Notes: generated by a model not told the origin, from the letters alone. A stretch of DNA of 64,000 nt from JANSYA01 sp965243385 (GCA_965243385.1 CBDEUV010000002.1:3968001-4032000), one strand, 5' to 3'; shown: positions 49,458-59,180, counted from the first letter of the stretch. Numbers and translations: made by a program.

Positions 49458-51881
49458 ATGGGACTGGCCGGGGGCGACGGGTCGAAAAGATGTGACGAGC
49501 GGCCTCGCGTGCGATTCGCCGGAAGTCGCCGCCTTCCGCCGGCGGCGCATTTCGACCGGCGATTGCTGCGCCTGGCGTGCTTGAGCATGTTGTTTTTCGC
49601 GGCCGCCTGCGGCGAAGCTCCGCGATCGTCCGAGTCGGACCCTCTCGCGGAAGCGGGAGTACTCGATCTGCAACAGTGGAACTGGTCGCGGGACGGAGTT
49701 ATGGCTCTGAACGGCGACTGGGAGTTTCAATGGCGGCGATTCTCGCGTCCGGGCGATTCTTCTGGCGATTCCCCGGGCGCCTCCGCTTCGAATGCTTCCG
49801 CTCCTGATGCGGCCTGGCGCACGATTGCGGTTCCCGGCAGCTGGACCGCCCTGCGGGATGCCGCGGGCGAAGCGCTCCCGGCGCATGGATTCGGAACGTA
49901 CCGCTTGCGCGTACTATTGCCGCCCATAACGAATCAGGGCGAAGCCGGTCGTCGACTCGCGCTACGATTTCCCGGCGTGGGCGTGAGCTACGAGTTGTAC
50001 GGCAACGGCCGCCTGCTCGCGCGGCGCGGCGTGGTCGCGGGGGACCCCGTGAAATTTCGCGCGGAGTTGTACCCGGCCTTCGTCGAATTCGATCGCGACG
50101 ATTTCGGTGACCGACTCGAGATCATCATCCACGTCAGTAATTATTACCATCCCTGGGCCAGCGGAGCCGGAGCGCCGCTGCTCCTGGGTCCCGCTGAAAA
50201 ATTGCGAACGCAGCAACAGCGGGCGCTGCGCCTGGAATTGATATTGTTCGGAGCGATATTGATCATGGGACTGTATCACGTCGCGCTCTTCGCCGTTCGC
50301 AGTCGCGTGCGGGCGCCGCTGTACTTCGGTCTGTTTTGTTTGCTGGTTACGGTGCGTCTGCTGGTAACCGGCGAACGGATTTTGCCGTCGGCTTTTCCAG
50401 GGATCGCGCCGCCAGGAGACGCTTTCGCCTTCTATACCCGTCTGGAGTATTGCAGCGTGTACGCCGCGGCGCCGCTGTTTTTGCTGTTCGCGCGCAGTCT
50501 TTTCCCGCGTTATTTCCCTGTTTCGTTTGTACGCTCCATCGCCGGTTTGTGCTTCGCCTGCGCCGCACTATCGCTGGTCACGCCGCCGTTGTGGTTCGCG
50601 ACATACACGATGCCGCCCTTTCAGCTGGTGCTGTTGACCGGCGGCGCGTTGATCTTCTGGGCGGTGGGTCGATCGTTGTTCGAAGAAGCGCGCCGGGCGC
50701 CGCGCGAACCGGGCGCTGCGCTCTTTCTGGCGGGCTGGAGTATTCTGTTTTTGACGGTGCTGCACGATATTCTCGGATCGCGCAAGATCATCGACTCGGA
50801 GTTCCTGCTGCCGGTCGGTCTGTTTAGCTTTATCCTGGCCCAGGCCGCGCTGCTCGCCACCCGTTTCGCCGGCGCCTTTCGGCGGGTGGAGGATCTGACC
50901 GGCGAGCTGGCGCTGCGCAATCGCGAGCTGGAAGCCGCCGCCGAAGCGCGCGCGCGGCAGTCGCGCTCTTTCGAACGCTTCGTGCCGCGGGACTTTTTAC
51001 AGCTGCTCGCGAAACGCAGCGTCATCGACGTGGCGGCGGGAGACGCGACTCTGCGCGATATGAGCGTGTTTTTCTGCGATATTCGTTCGTTCACGACGCT
51101 GAGCGAAGGACTGGGGCCGCGGGCCAGCTTCGAATTCCTGAACGAATATATGAAGCGCATGCTGCCGGTGATCGAATCGCACCACGGCTTCGTGGATAAA
51201 TTTCTCGGCGACGCGATCCTCGCGCTGTTCACCAATGAGGGCGAAGGCGCAGGGCCGGGCGAATCCGGGCCGGGAGCCGGGGGAATGAGCTCCGGCGATC
51301 GTGCGCTGGGGGCCGCTCTGGAAATGCAATCCCGCCTGCGCTTATTCAATCACGAGCGTGAGGACAGCGATGTCCCGGCGATACGCATCGGCATCGGAAT
51401 CAATACCGGCGAGATGATGCTGGGTACGGTCGGCAGCGAAAACCGGCTGGATACGACCGTGATCGGTAACGCCGTGAATATGGCCAGCCGGCTGGAATCG
51501 CTTACGAATTTTTACGGCTGTTCGATTTTGATTTCGGATTTTACGCGCAAGACCCTTGTGGTACACGAAGACGTATTGATGCGTGAAGTGGGGTCGATCT
51601 TATTGAAGGGCCGCCTGGAGCCGACCGGGGTTTATGAAGTGTACGCCGCGGACTCGCCGGAGGAAGTCGAGCTAAAGGAACGCACGAAATCGACGATGTT
51701 TATGGGGATTGTCGAATTCAAGAACCGGGATTTTCGTCGGGCTTCCGACTTATTCGCGGAAGTGCTCGCCTTCGATCCCGCCGACCGTATCGCGCGGGTT
51801 TATTTGCAGCGCAGCGAAGAGTTGATGTTCGCGCCGCCGGACGAAAGCTGGCAGGGCGTATTCGAAATGTACGTGAAATGA
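49458..51881 (+). CDS. 7TMR-DISM receptor adenylate cyclase
   Basis: 807 aa. Lipobox-like FFAAACGE (about Cys 51), periplasmic jelly-roll domain (about 75-255; LNGDWEFQWRRF), seven membrane helices (about 260-470), a coiled coil, and a class III cyclase domain (about 535-700; VFFCDIRSFT, KFLGDAILALF, GNAVNMASRLES). Metal-binding Asp pair, Lys and Asn/Arg are present, so it should be active on ATP. The receptor half is paralogous to the hybrid kinase at 20925. A GTG at 49509 is an alternative start. A response regulator follows 9 bp downstream. Confidence 0.87.
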   Translation: MGLAGGDGSKRCDERPRVRFAGSRRLPPAAHFDRRLLRLACLSMLFFAAACGEAPRSSESDPLAEAGVLDLQQWNWSRDGVMALNGDWEFQWRRFSRPGDSSGDSPGASASNASAPDAAWRTIAVPGSWTALRDAAGEALPAHGFGTYRLRVLLPPITNQGEAGRRLALRFPGVGVSYELYGNGRLLARRGVVAGDPVKFRAELYPAFVEFDRDDFGDRLEIIIHVSNYYHPWASGAGAPLLLGPAEKLRTQQQRALRLELILFGAILIMGLYHVALFAVRSRVRAPLYFGLFCLLVTVRLLVTGERILPSAFPGIAPPGDAFAFYTRLEYCSVYAAAPLFLLFARSLFPRYFPVSFVRSIAGLCFACAALSLVTPPLWFATYTMPPFQLVLLTGGALIFWAVGRSLFEEARRAPREPGAALFLAGWSILFLTVLHDILGSRKIIDSEFLLPVGLFSFILAQAALLATRFAGAFRRVEDLTGELALRNRELEAAAEARARQSRSFERFVPRDFLQLLAKRSVIDVAAGDATLRDMSVFFCDIRSFTTLSEGLGPRASFEFLNEYMKRMLPVIESHHGFVDKFLGDAILALFTNEGEGAGPGESGPGAGGMSSGDRALGAALEMQSRLRLFNHEREDSDVPAIRIGIGINTGEMMLGTVGSENRLDTTVIGNAVNMASRLESLTNFYGCSILISDFTRKTLVVHEDVLMREVGSILLKGRLEPTGVYEVYAADSPEEVELKERTKSTMFMGIVEFKNRDFRRASDLFAEVLAFDPADRIARVYLQRSEELMFAPPDESWQGVFEMYVK

Positions 51882-51890
51882 GGGGAATAC

Positions 51891-52346
51891 ATGGCGAATT
51901 CACTGATTGTAGTAGACGACGATGAGAATATTCACGCGCAGGTCCGCGCCTTTCTGAAGGAGTACCCGGTTCTGATCAAATCCGCGCGCAACGGGCAGGA
52001 AGCTCTTGATATATTGCGTGCGGAAGGGCCGGTCGATCTGGTGCTGCTCGATCTGGCCATGCCGGTGATGGACGGCATCTTGTTTCTGGAAGCGATTCGA
52101 TCCGATCGCCGGCATGCGAACAAAGACGAAGCGGCCTTCGCCGATTCGGTGCGCGATCTGCCTGTAATCGTTATCTCCGCCACCGAGAATCGCGACGAAA
52201 TTCTCGCCCTCAAGCGCTATCGGGTGAACGGCTTTCTGATGAAGCCTGTGAAGAAAGATATGCTGCTCCAGCGTGTCGAGGCGGTGATTGAAGGCCCGCT
52301 CGAAAAATCGCGTTTCCCCGATATCGATATCATGCTTGATCTCTAG
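51891..52346 (+). CDS. Single-domain response regulator
   Basis: 151 aa, CheY-like: VVDDDEN acidic pocket, phospho-acceptor Asp in LVLLDLAMPVMDG (about 55), conserved Thr/Ser in VIVISATEN and Lys in GFLMKPVKKD. A 15-residue insertion (RRHANKDEAAFADSV) precedes beta-4. No output domain. It is co-transcribed with the cyclase receptor. Confidence 0.9.
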   Translation: MANSLIVVDDDENIHAQVRAFLKEYPVLIKSARNGQEALDILRAEGPVDLVLLDLAMPVMDGILFLEAIRSDRRHANKDEAAFADSVRDLPVIVISATENRDEILALKRYRVNGFLMKPVKKDMLLQRVEAVIEGPLEKSRFPDIDIMLDL

Positions 52347-52399
52347 TCGCGCATTAACTCTTCGCTTTGCTCACGCTCCACTTCCTGTGGAGAGTGAGC

Positions 52400-52575
52400 A
52401 AACGGCGGGCCCTCCTGGCCCGCTCACGAAGGGCCAATGCGCTCTGCGTTTTGGAGCCGCCGCACCTGGCTTCGCTTGTATCAAAGAAGAGCGTTCGCGC
52501 GGCGGGCCCTCCTGGCCCGCTGACGAAGGGCCGCCACGCTCTGTGTTTTGGAGCTAGCGCACCAGGCTTCGCTCT
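52400..52575 (+). repeat. Two direct ~72-bp repeats with a GC-rich hairpin
   Basis: Copies at about 52401-52472 and 52500-52572 share GCGGGCCCTCCTGGCCCGC, then ACGAAGGGCC, then GCTCTG.GTTTTGGAGC and CTTCGCT. Each contains the perfect hairpin GCGGGCC/GGCCCGC. They fill the space between the response regulator and the DMT exporter; part is in frame with the exporter but not conserved protein. Confidence 0.65.
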
Positions 52576-52639
52576 GTGCTTTGTTTTCTTTTTCGGCTGT
52601 ACCTTGCGCTTTCGTGCTGGATTGTTATGCTTTGTGCGA

Positions 52640-53635
52640 ATGAACCGCATTGGCCAGAGTGTTACGCCGGGTGATCGGGCCGGGGCGGCCGCCGCTTCGC
52701 TGGATCGGCGGCGAAAACGAATCGGCGCGCTGCTCGCTTTCGCCGGGGTGTGCTGCTTCGCGCCGACGATTCCTTTGAGTAAGCTGCTGGTCGGTTCTAT
52801 CGCTCCGCTGGAATTGGCCTTTGCGCGCATGATTCTCGGGGGCTGCGCGGCGCTGGTGTTTCTGGGCGGACGTCTGTTATTTCGCCGGGCGATTTTGCCT
52901 CCGCCTGCGGCGTTGCCGGAAATCGCGGGGGCTGCGCTGGGGGTCGTAATCGGTTTTCCCTTGCTGCTGGTGCTCGCTCTCGATCATCTGCCGGCGACTT
53001 TCGGCTCGGTGGTTTCGGGACTGCTGCCGCTTTCCACGGCGGCACTCGGAGTTGTGCTGGGGCGCGAGCGGGTATCGCCCTGGTTCTGGTTGCCGGCGCT
53101 GTGCGGTTCCGCCCTGACCGTCTATTACGGTCTCGAGCGCATCGCCTTCGAACCGGCCATTCTGCTTTTGCTGGCGGCGATATTGCTCGGATCCCTGGGT
53201 TATGTATTCGGGGCGCGCCTGACCCGGCGCTGGAATGCAGCTCAGGGAGGAAACGCCGGCGGGCCGCTGGTCATTTCCTGGGCGCTCGTGCTGGCGTTAC
53301 CTATCGCGATCACCGGCGCCTGCAATTACTGGCCCGCGAATCTGTCCGCGATCCTGAACGGGGGGAGCGGTTTCGCATCGGGGCAGCCCTCGGCGATGGC
53401 GGCGCTCCTCTATCTGGGCATCGTCAGCCAGTTTCTGGGTTTCTTCGTATTTTACGCGGGACTTGCGCTCGGCGGGATTACGGTGTCATCGCAGCTGCAG
53501 TTGCTGCAGCCCTTTTTGAGCCTCGCGCTGTCGGTATTGCTGCTCGGCGAAGGGCTGGTGTGGCTGGACGGATTGGCCGCGGCGGGTATCGTCGTTTGCG
53601 TGTGGCTTTCGAGGCGCTTCGCGCGCACGGGTTGA
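52640..53635 (+). CDS. DMT-superfamily (EamA) exporter
   Basis: About 331 aa from the ATG at 52640, with ten hydrophobic helices in two EamA repeats (IPLSKLLVGSIAPLELAFARM; GLALGGITVSSQLQLLQPFLSLALSVLLLGE). The frame is open upstream to 52367 but that part is the direct repeat. Likely a metabolite or drug exporter; substrate unknown. Confidence 0.85.
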   Translation: MNRIGQSVTPGDRAGAAAASLDRRRKRIGALLAFAGVCCFAPTIPLSKLLVGSIAPLELAFARMILGGCAALVFLGGRLLFRRAILPPPAALPEIAGAALGVVIGFPLLLVLALDHLPATFGSVVSGLLPLSTAALGVVLGRERVSPWFWLPALCGSALTVYYGLERIAFEPAILLLLAAILLGSLGYVFGARLTRRWNAAQGGNAGGPLVISWALVLALPIAITGACNYWPANLSAILNGGSGFASGQPSAMAALLYLGIVSQFLGFFVFYAGLALGGITVSSQLQLLQPFLSLALSVLLLGEGLVWLDGLAAAGIVVCVWLSRRFARTG

Positions 53636-53700
53636 CTGTATCCGGAATTTTGCCGGACAGTGTATCTTTCCCGCTTCCTTTGCGCGTTATACTATCGCGT

Positions 53701-53949
53701 ATGCAGATCAGCAGGCTATATTCAGGCGAAGGTCAATGTCGGACGCCGCCTGGCCTGCTGGCTCCGGTCCTGGCTATGCTTTTGAGCTGTGGTGGCCCGA
53801 TCGAGCCTGCGCCCGTCTTAAAGGGGCCTCCGTCATGCGAAGACCGTGAGCAAAACACTCCGGCGCCCGAGGGCGATGCGAAACGCTCCGACGAATTTTC
53901 GCGCGCCCCGTATCGTGTTATACGGCTGCCGGAACTGCGATGCTGCTGA
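53701..53949 (+). CDS. Small lipoprotein
   Basis: 82 aa. Starts MQISRLYSGEGQCRTPPG, then a hydrophobic segment and lipobox AMLLSCGG (Cys about 33), then a Pro/Glu-rich mature part (PIEPAPVLKGPPSCEDRE) ending in RLPELRCC. It is the 3' part of a longer frame; only this portion has signal-peptide character. It ends 20 bp before the convergent 517-aa gene. No family known. Confidence 0.5.
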   Translation: MQISRLYSGEGQCRTPPGLLAPVLAMLLSCGGPIEPAPVLKGPPSCEDREQNTPAPEGDAKRSDEFSRAPYRVIRLPELRCC

Positions 53950-53970
53950 CGAAACGTCCGGGGCGGATCG

Positions 53971-55524
53971 CTATTCGATTACGGTGCCGGCGATATAGCG
54001 CCGGAAAATTTCCATCTTGCGCGGACCGAAAACGCGGCGTTTGTTTTCTTTGAGCCACTTCTCGACGCCGAGATAACTCACGCCGGGTTGTTCGCGTTTG
54101 CGCAGCGTCACGCCTTCTTCGTAGAGAATACGATATTCGCGTTTGACCATCTCCACCTGGCGCGAATACGTTAAGTACGAGTCCACGTCTTCGCCGGAAA
54201 GATGCGCGAACCGGTTGTTCCACCAATCGATCAGGACCTTTTTCAAAAACTCTTCGGGATACTCGCGCACCGAGTTATTCGCTTCGTCCAGATAAAACAT
54301 AGCGCCCAGGCCGTGGGCTCGTAATTCGTTTAAGAGCACGCGATAAAACACATTCGGTCCGCAGTGATACAAAAAGACGTCCGGTTTCTCGACACCCGGG
54401 AAATCGTCGAGCAGGATCTTCACGGCGGTATCGTCCAGATTTTCGGTGACCAGATCGTGGTACGTGACGATCGCGTGTTCGCCCTGACCTTTGCGCACCA
54501 CTGCGGCCGCCGTCGACATGGGCGTATGCAGCAGATCGTCTTCGTCGACGTTGACGTGGTAGGCGCCTTTCAGCTGCTGAATGCACTCTTCGAAATATTT
54601 GATCGGGACCTCCATGCTATAGGCGGGGCTGCGATTCCAATCGCGGCTGCCGAGCAGCGGCACGGCGATCATACTCGCGCGGTTCAGCTTATGTTCGCGG
54701 GTTTCGATTACGATATTCAGCGCGACCGATCCGCCCAATTCCTGGGTCGGCCGGTTCAAAACCTCGTCGAGCTTCGCGCCGGGGCTTTCTTCTTCAGAGC
54801 CGGTGTCGTCCGCGGTTTCGCCGAGCACCGCGTCGATCGTATAAGTCTGAGCCTCGTTGAAGGCGACCGTGATCTTATGGCTGCCCGTAATCGGATCGAC
54901 CACCTCTTCCTGAATATTCAGGTAGGCGCGGACTTCGTCGAGGAAGTGTTCGCTTTGCCGCATCAGCAGGGTCAGCGGCCGGTAGTACTCGCGTTCGATT
55001 TCGATGGCGATGTTCTGCGTGATCTTGATGACGGAGAGCGTATCGAGAATTTTTTGAATCTCGCGCCAGATGTTCTTCGCGCTTTCGTTGAATGTACGAA
55101 TCTTTTCGTACATGCGTTTCAATTTTAGAAAGGCGATTTGACGGGGCTGGTTGGTCTGTTCGAAATAACGCCGCTCCAGGCGACTCGCTTCTTTTAAGAG
55201 CGATTGCTCCGCGGAGGTTTCGACATAGACCTGAAAGCTCTTTTGCAGAGCGGCCAGCGACTCTTCCAGTTTTTCGGTGAATTGACCGACCGCCGTTTGC
55301 ACGTCCGGCGGAAGCGTATCGGAAAGCAGTCGGTCGCGAATGACCTCCACCGTGCTCCAGTGGGGCCGCAGCACGCCGTCGATCGGCCGCAGGAAGATGC
55401 GGTGGTCTTTGATATCCGCGGACGTGATGTCGCCCGCGAAGTCCAGGCTGGCGGCGGCCGAGACTTCGGCCTGAGTGTGGTCTTCCTGCGGATCGTCGAA
55501 AAACGGGTGCAGCATGCGGATCAT
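53971..55524 (-). CDS. Conserved-looking 517-aa protein, function unknown
   Basis: A soluble, charged protein without signal peptide or membrane helices. Residues 75-190 are strongly helical and coiled-coil-like (QFTEKLEESLAALQKSFQVYVE, LERRYFEQTNQPRQIAFLKLKRMYEKIRTF). The second half is alpha/beta. No motif I recognise. Followed downstream by nothing on its strand and preceded by a repeat block, so it stands alone. Confidence 0.75.
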   Translation of the reverse strand: MIRMLHPFFDDPQEDHTQAEVSAAASLDFAGDITSADIKDHRIFLRPIDGVLRPHWSTVEVIRDRLLSDTLPPDVQTAVGQFTEKLEESLAALQKSFQVYVETSAEQSLLKEASRLERRYFEQTNQPRQIAFLKLKRMYEKIRTFNESAKNIWREIQKILDTLSVIKITQNIAIEIEREYYRPLTLLMRQSEHFLDEVRAYLNIQEEVVDPITGSHKITVAFNEAQTYTIDAVLGETADDTGSEEESPGAKLDEVLNRPTQELGGSVALNIVIETREHKLNRASMIAVPLLGSRDWNRSPAYSMEVPIKYFEECIQQLKGAYHVNVDEDDLLHTPMSTAAAVVRKGQGEHAIVTYHDLVTENLDDTAVKILLDDFPGVEKPDVFLYHCGPNVFYRVLLNELRAHGLGAMFYLDEANNSVREYPEEFLKKVLIDWWNNRFAHLSGEDVDSYLTYSRQVEMVKREYRILYEEGVTLRKREQPGVSYLGVEKWLKENKRRVFGPRKMEIFRRYIAGTVIE

Positions 55525-55574
55525 ATCCGCCCCGCCGGGAAGACGGGACGGTCCTGTGATTGATTATCGGTCCG

Positions 55575-55735
55575 GCGATGGCAGTATTTTACAAAGCCCG
55601 ACCGGCTCTCAGCCGGCCGACCTAGAATACTACACTGCCGGGGCCGGCTATTAGCCGGCCGACCACCGAAAACTATACCGCGGGGGCCGGCTATTAGCCG
55701 GCCGACCACTGAAAATTATACTGCGGGGGCCGGAG
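55575..55735. repeat. Three-to-four tandem GGCCGGCTATTAGCCGGCC repeats
   Basis: Units of about 46 bp begin near 55597, 55643 and 55688, each with GCCGGCTATTAGCCGGC hairpins, then GACCACCGAAAACTATACCGCG-like linkers. The last unit overlaps the ftsH stop codon. Probably a miniature hairpin repeat that ends transcription of ftsH. Confidence 0.75.
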
Positions 55736-57749
55736 AAGGATCCGTCGACGGGCCCAAATCGCTGCCGGAGTCGGTCGTGTCGGGTTTCGCCGCCGGGGTT
55801 TGCGGTTCGCTGGACTGGCGCGCGGGGCTGACGATATCATTCAATTCGTCGGCGTTGATGCTTTCGCGTTCCAGCAGCGCCCGGGCGATGCCTTCCAGTT
55901 TCTCGCGGTTGTTTTTCAAGAGATCGCGGCCGCGCTGGAGCTGCTCGCGTACGATGCGTTTCACTTCCGAATCGATAGTGGACGCCGTATCGTCGCTGTA
56001 GCCTCGCGGCGCGCCCATGTCGCGTCCAAGAAATACGTTTTCGCTGTTATCGGAGTAAGAAACCGTTCCCAGCTCTTCGGACATGCCCCATTCGCAGACC
56101 ATGCGCCGCGCGATATTCGTGGCCACCTGGATGTCGTTCGAAGCCCCGGTCGAAGTATCGCCGAAGGTCAGTTCTTCCGCGAGATAGCCGCCCATCAGAA
56201 CGCAGATGCGATCGTCCCAGTACTTACTGGGCTGAATATGGCGATCTTCTTCCGGTAGACTCTGGGTCAGACCCAGCGCGCGTCCGCGCGGAATAATCGT
56301 GACTTTGTGCACGGGCTCGGCGTACGGCAGCAGGGTGCCGATTAACGCGTGGCCGCCCTCGTGATAGGCGATGACTTCTTTTTCTTTGTCGGTAATCAGG
56401 AACGAGCGTCGCTCGGGTCCCATCATTACTTTGTCTTTCGCTTCTTCGAGTTCTTCCATGGTAACGCGACGTTTGTTGCGCCGCGCCGCGAGCAAGGCCG
56501 CCTCGTTGATCAAATTCGCGAGATCCGCGCCGGTAAACCCCGGAGTGCCCCGCGCGATCTGGTGCAGATTCACGTCGGAGGTCATCGGAATCTTGCGCGC
56601 GTGAATCTTGAGAATGGCTTCGCGACCCGTCACGTCCGGCGCGTCCACGACCACCTGGCGGTCGAAACGGCCGGGGCGCAGCAGCGCCGGGTCGAGTACG
56701 TCCGGACGGTTGGTCGCGGCGATAACGATGACGCCTTCGTTTTCTTCGAAGCCGTCCATTTCCACCAGCATCTGGTTTAGCGTCTGTTCGCGTTCGTCGT
56801 GACCGCCGCCCAGACCCGCGCCGCGCAGGCGGCCGACCGCATCGATCTCGTCGATGAATACGATACAGGGGCTGTTTTTCTTGGCCTGCTCAAAGAGATC
56901 GCGCACGCGACTCGCGCCGACGCCCACGAACATCTCGACGAAATCCGAACCGGAAATCGTATAAAACGGAACGCCCGCTTCGCCCGAGATTGCCTTGGCG
57001 AGCAGCGTCTTACCCGTGCCGGGAGGGCCGACTAACAGAACGCCTTTCGGAATCTTGGCGCCGATGGCCTGGAATTTACGCGGATCTTTTAAGAAGTCGA
57101 CGACCTCGGTCAGTTCGACTTTGGCTTCGTCGCAGCCGGCCACGTCGGCGAAGGTGACTTTCTTTTTGTCGTCCTGATTCAGACGGGCCTTGCTTTTGCC
57201 GAAGGCCAGCGCGCGGTTGCCCGTGCTCTGGAGCTGGCGCATCATAAACATCCAGAGGATCACCAGAATCAAAATGACCGGCAGCAGCGTAAAGAGCGTA
57301 CCCAGCAGACCCGACTCGTCTTCGTTCAGGAATTCGTAGTTGATGCCGGAGCTTTCCAGTGTGGTCAGCAATTCGTCGGAGAGCGCGGTGGGCAGGCTCT
57401 CCACGATAAAGGGATGCGTGCGATCTTTGAGTCGCTGAATGTCCTTTAGATCCCGCTCTTCCAGCTCGTCGCCGGCCTTCACGTAGCGGCCCGCGATCTG
57501 GCGGGTTGAGATCTGCAGCACGAAGCGCGGCTGGCTTTCGAAGAGATTGGGGCTCGCCTTGAATTGTTCCTGGCGCGTATAGATCGTGCCGATCTCTTTC
57601 TGCCCTTCCGGAGTCAGCATGCTCTTGAACTGGGAAAAGGACAGAGTGCGAACTTCCCGGTTTTCATTTTCGCGAAATTGCTGGGTGAAGACCAGGACCA
57701 GGAAGATCGAGAGAATGATGAAGATAAAATATTTCAGGTTTTTGTTCAT
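55716..57749 (-). CDS. ftsH: ATP-dependent zinc metalloprotease FtsH
   Basis: 677 aa. Two N-terminal membrane helices (about 5-24 and 145-170) flank a periplasmic domain. AAA+ module: Walker A GPPGTGKT (about 242), Walker B CIVFIDEID, second-region-of-homology ATNRPDVLDPALLRPGRFDRQV. Zinc site HEGGHAL (about 459). The C-terminal tail is acidic and Pro/Thr-rich. It degrades unfolded membrane and regulatory proteins at the inner membrane. Confidence 0.97.
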   Translation of the reverse strand: MNKNLKYFIFIILSIFLVLVFTQQFRENENREVRTLSFSQFKSMLTPEGQKEIGTIYTRQEQFKASPNLFESQPRFVLQISTRQIAGRYVKAGDELEERDLKDIQRLKDRTHPFIVESLPTALSDELLTTLESSGINYEFLNEDESGLLGTLFTLLPVILILVILWMFMMRQLQSTGNRALAFGKSKARLNQDDKKKVTFADVAGCDEAKVELTEVVDFLKDPRKFQAIGAKIPKGVLLVGPPGTGKTLLAKAISGEAGVPFYTISGSDFVEMFVGVGASRVRDLFEQAKKNSPCIVFIDEIDAVGRLRGAGLGGGHDEREQTLNQMLVEMDGFEENEGVIVIAATNRPDVLDPALLRPGRFDRQVVVDAPDVTGREAILKIHARKIPMTSDVNLHQIARGTPGFTGADLANLINEAALLAARRNKRRVTMEELEEAKDKVMMGPERRSFLITDKEKEVIAYHEGGHALIGTLLPYAEPVHKVTIIPRGRALGLTQSLPEEDRHIQPSKYWDDRICVLMGGYLAEELTFGDTSTGASNDIQVATNIARRMVCEWGMSEELGTVSYSDNSENVFLGRDMGAPRGYSDDTASTIDSEVKRIVREQLQRGRDLLKNNREKLEGIARALLERESINADELNDIVSPARQSSEPQTPAAKPDTTDSGSDLGPSTDPSPAPAV

Positions 57750-57897
57750 GGTACCACCCCCCGGGCCTGCTTTCGTGAAAGCCTCGCCGACTCAGTTAGC
57801 GAATCGACGATCGCGGGACGCTGCCGTCCCTACGGCCGCCCGGGGCGCATAAGCCGTATAAAGCAAAATAAGGAGTCCGGAACGGACCGTCAATCAT

Positions 57898-58461
57898 TCA
57901 GTGCTTGAATTTCTCGATGACTTCGTCGATGTCGCCGTGCGTAATCGAGCGAATCGCGGCCTCGGCGTCGTTGATGATGCCGATCAGCTGCAGGTTTTCG
58001 AGGGGTTCGAATTCCTGTTTCACGTATTTTTCGCGTTTGAGCTTTTTGGGGTTTTCGCCTTTAATACCCACCCGGACCCGTATGAATTCCGGGGATTTCA
58101 GCGCTTCCCGCAGATTGCCGATACCGGGGTGAGCGTAGTCGTCGCCGCCCTTCTCGACCACCAGGCGCCCCATATCCAGGGTAAAATCGTCCATGATGAC
58201 GATGATGTCGTCAGGCTTGATGCGCAGAAAAGAGGCGATGTACAGGGCCGCTTCGCCGGAGAGCTCGGCGAATGTCTGGGGCTTGAGGAGTACAATCTCC
58301 TCCCCCTCGAAATCTCCTCTCCCGATGAGAGATTTCTTCTTCTTGGTTCGAATATCGACGTCGTTGTTATTCGCGATGACGTCGAGAATCTTAAAACCAA
58401 TATTCGACCGGTGATTCGTATAACGCTCACCGGGGTTGCCAAGTCCGATGATCAGCTTCAT
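57898..58461 (-). CDS. pth: Peptidyl-tRNA hydrolase
   Basis: 187 aa, the usual length. IGLGNPGERYTNHRSNIGF carries the catalytic His (about 20); LLKPQTFAELSGEA and VIMDDFTLDMGRL hold the conserved Asn-position and Asp residues, though the usual KPxTxMNxSG Met-Asn reads FAELSG here. It recycles peptidyl-tRNA released from stalled ribosomes. Preceded by rplY, as in many bacteria. Confidence 0.93.
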   Translation of the reverse strand: MKLIIGLGNPGERYTNHRSNIGFKILDVIANNNDVDIRTKKKKSLIGRGDFEGEEIVLLKPQTFAELSGEAALYIASFLRIKPDDIIVIMDDFTLDMGRLVVEKGGDDYAHPGIGNLREALKSPEFIRVRVGIKGENPKKLKREKYVKQEFEPLENLQLIGIINDAEAAIRSITHGDIDEVIEKFKH

Positions 58462-58516
58462 AGAATTCGATCTGCTTTAGGTACCCTGCTCAATCTTTCC
58501 GAAACTCCGACCTTGC

Positions 58517-59128
58517 TCAGCTCGCTTCCGCTTCGGCGGCGGGCTCGTCTTCGGTGGTTTCCGCTTTCGTCATCCGCGAACGTGCGATGCGTACGATGAT
58601 CGGATCGCCCTGCAGCAGAACTTCCCATTCGGACGGGATGTCCAGCTGGGACAGCGTCACGCCTTCGGATACACCCAGGTTGGTGACGTCCACGTGAATG
58701 ATTTCTTTGAAGCTTTCCGGCGTCGCGCGCACTTTCAGTTTGCTGATGTACTGCTCCAAGGCCCCGCCGGCTTTTACGCCTTTGGATTGACCGGTGACTT
58801 CGACCGGCACGGTCATCAGGGTCTTGCGGCCCGGAGTGATGCGATAAAAGTCCACGTGCAAAACGCGGCCGCTGACCGGTTCGCGCTGCAGTTCTTTTAC
58901 GATGACTTTGCCGGACGCGTCGCTGCCGGCGATGTCCAGCTGAATCACGCTGGAAGATCGCAGACCGGCCTGCATGACCTTTTGAAATTCCGCGCTGTCG
59001 ATGGTGATGACCGTGGACTTACCGTCCGAGATTACATTGCCCGGAATCTTGCCGTCGCGACGCAGCCGTCCGGCGATGCTCTTGCCGGTGTCTTTTCGAA
59101 GTTCCGAATTTAGTTTCAGTTCGCTCAT
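58517..59128 (-). CDS. rplY: 50S ribosomal protein L25 / general stress protein Ctc
   Basis: 203 aa, the long Ctc form: N-terminal 5S-rRNA-binding L25 domain (RLRRDGKIPGNV, VLHVDFYRI) and a C-terminal TL5 beta-domain, ending in an Ala/Glu-rich tail. The order prs, rplY, pth is a common bacterial cluster. Confidence 0.95.
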   Translation of the reverse strand: MSELKLNSELRKDTGKSIAGRLRRDGKIPGNVISDGKSTVITIDSAEFQKVMQAGLRSSSVIQLDIAGSDASGKVIVKELQREPVSGRVLHVDFYRITPGRKTLMTVPVEVTGQSKGVKAGGALEQYISKLKVRATPESFKEIIHVDVTNLGVSEGVTLSQLDIPSEWEVLLQGDPIIVRIARSRMTKAETTEDEPAAEAEAS

Positions 59129-59180
59129 TCCAGTTCAGTCTCCAGTGTAAGGATTAGTTCGTGTATTTTCGCTTATGCGC

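Noticed and set aside
53101..53700. Long frame leading into the small lipoprotein
   Set aside because: It overlaps the DMT exporter in another frame and is Arg/Ala-rich; only the part from 53701 has a signal peptide and lipobox.
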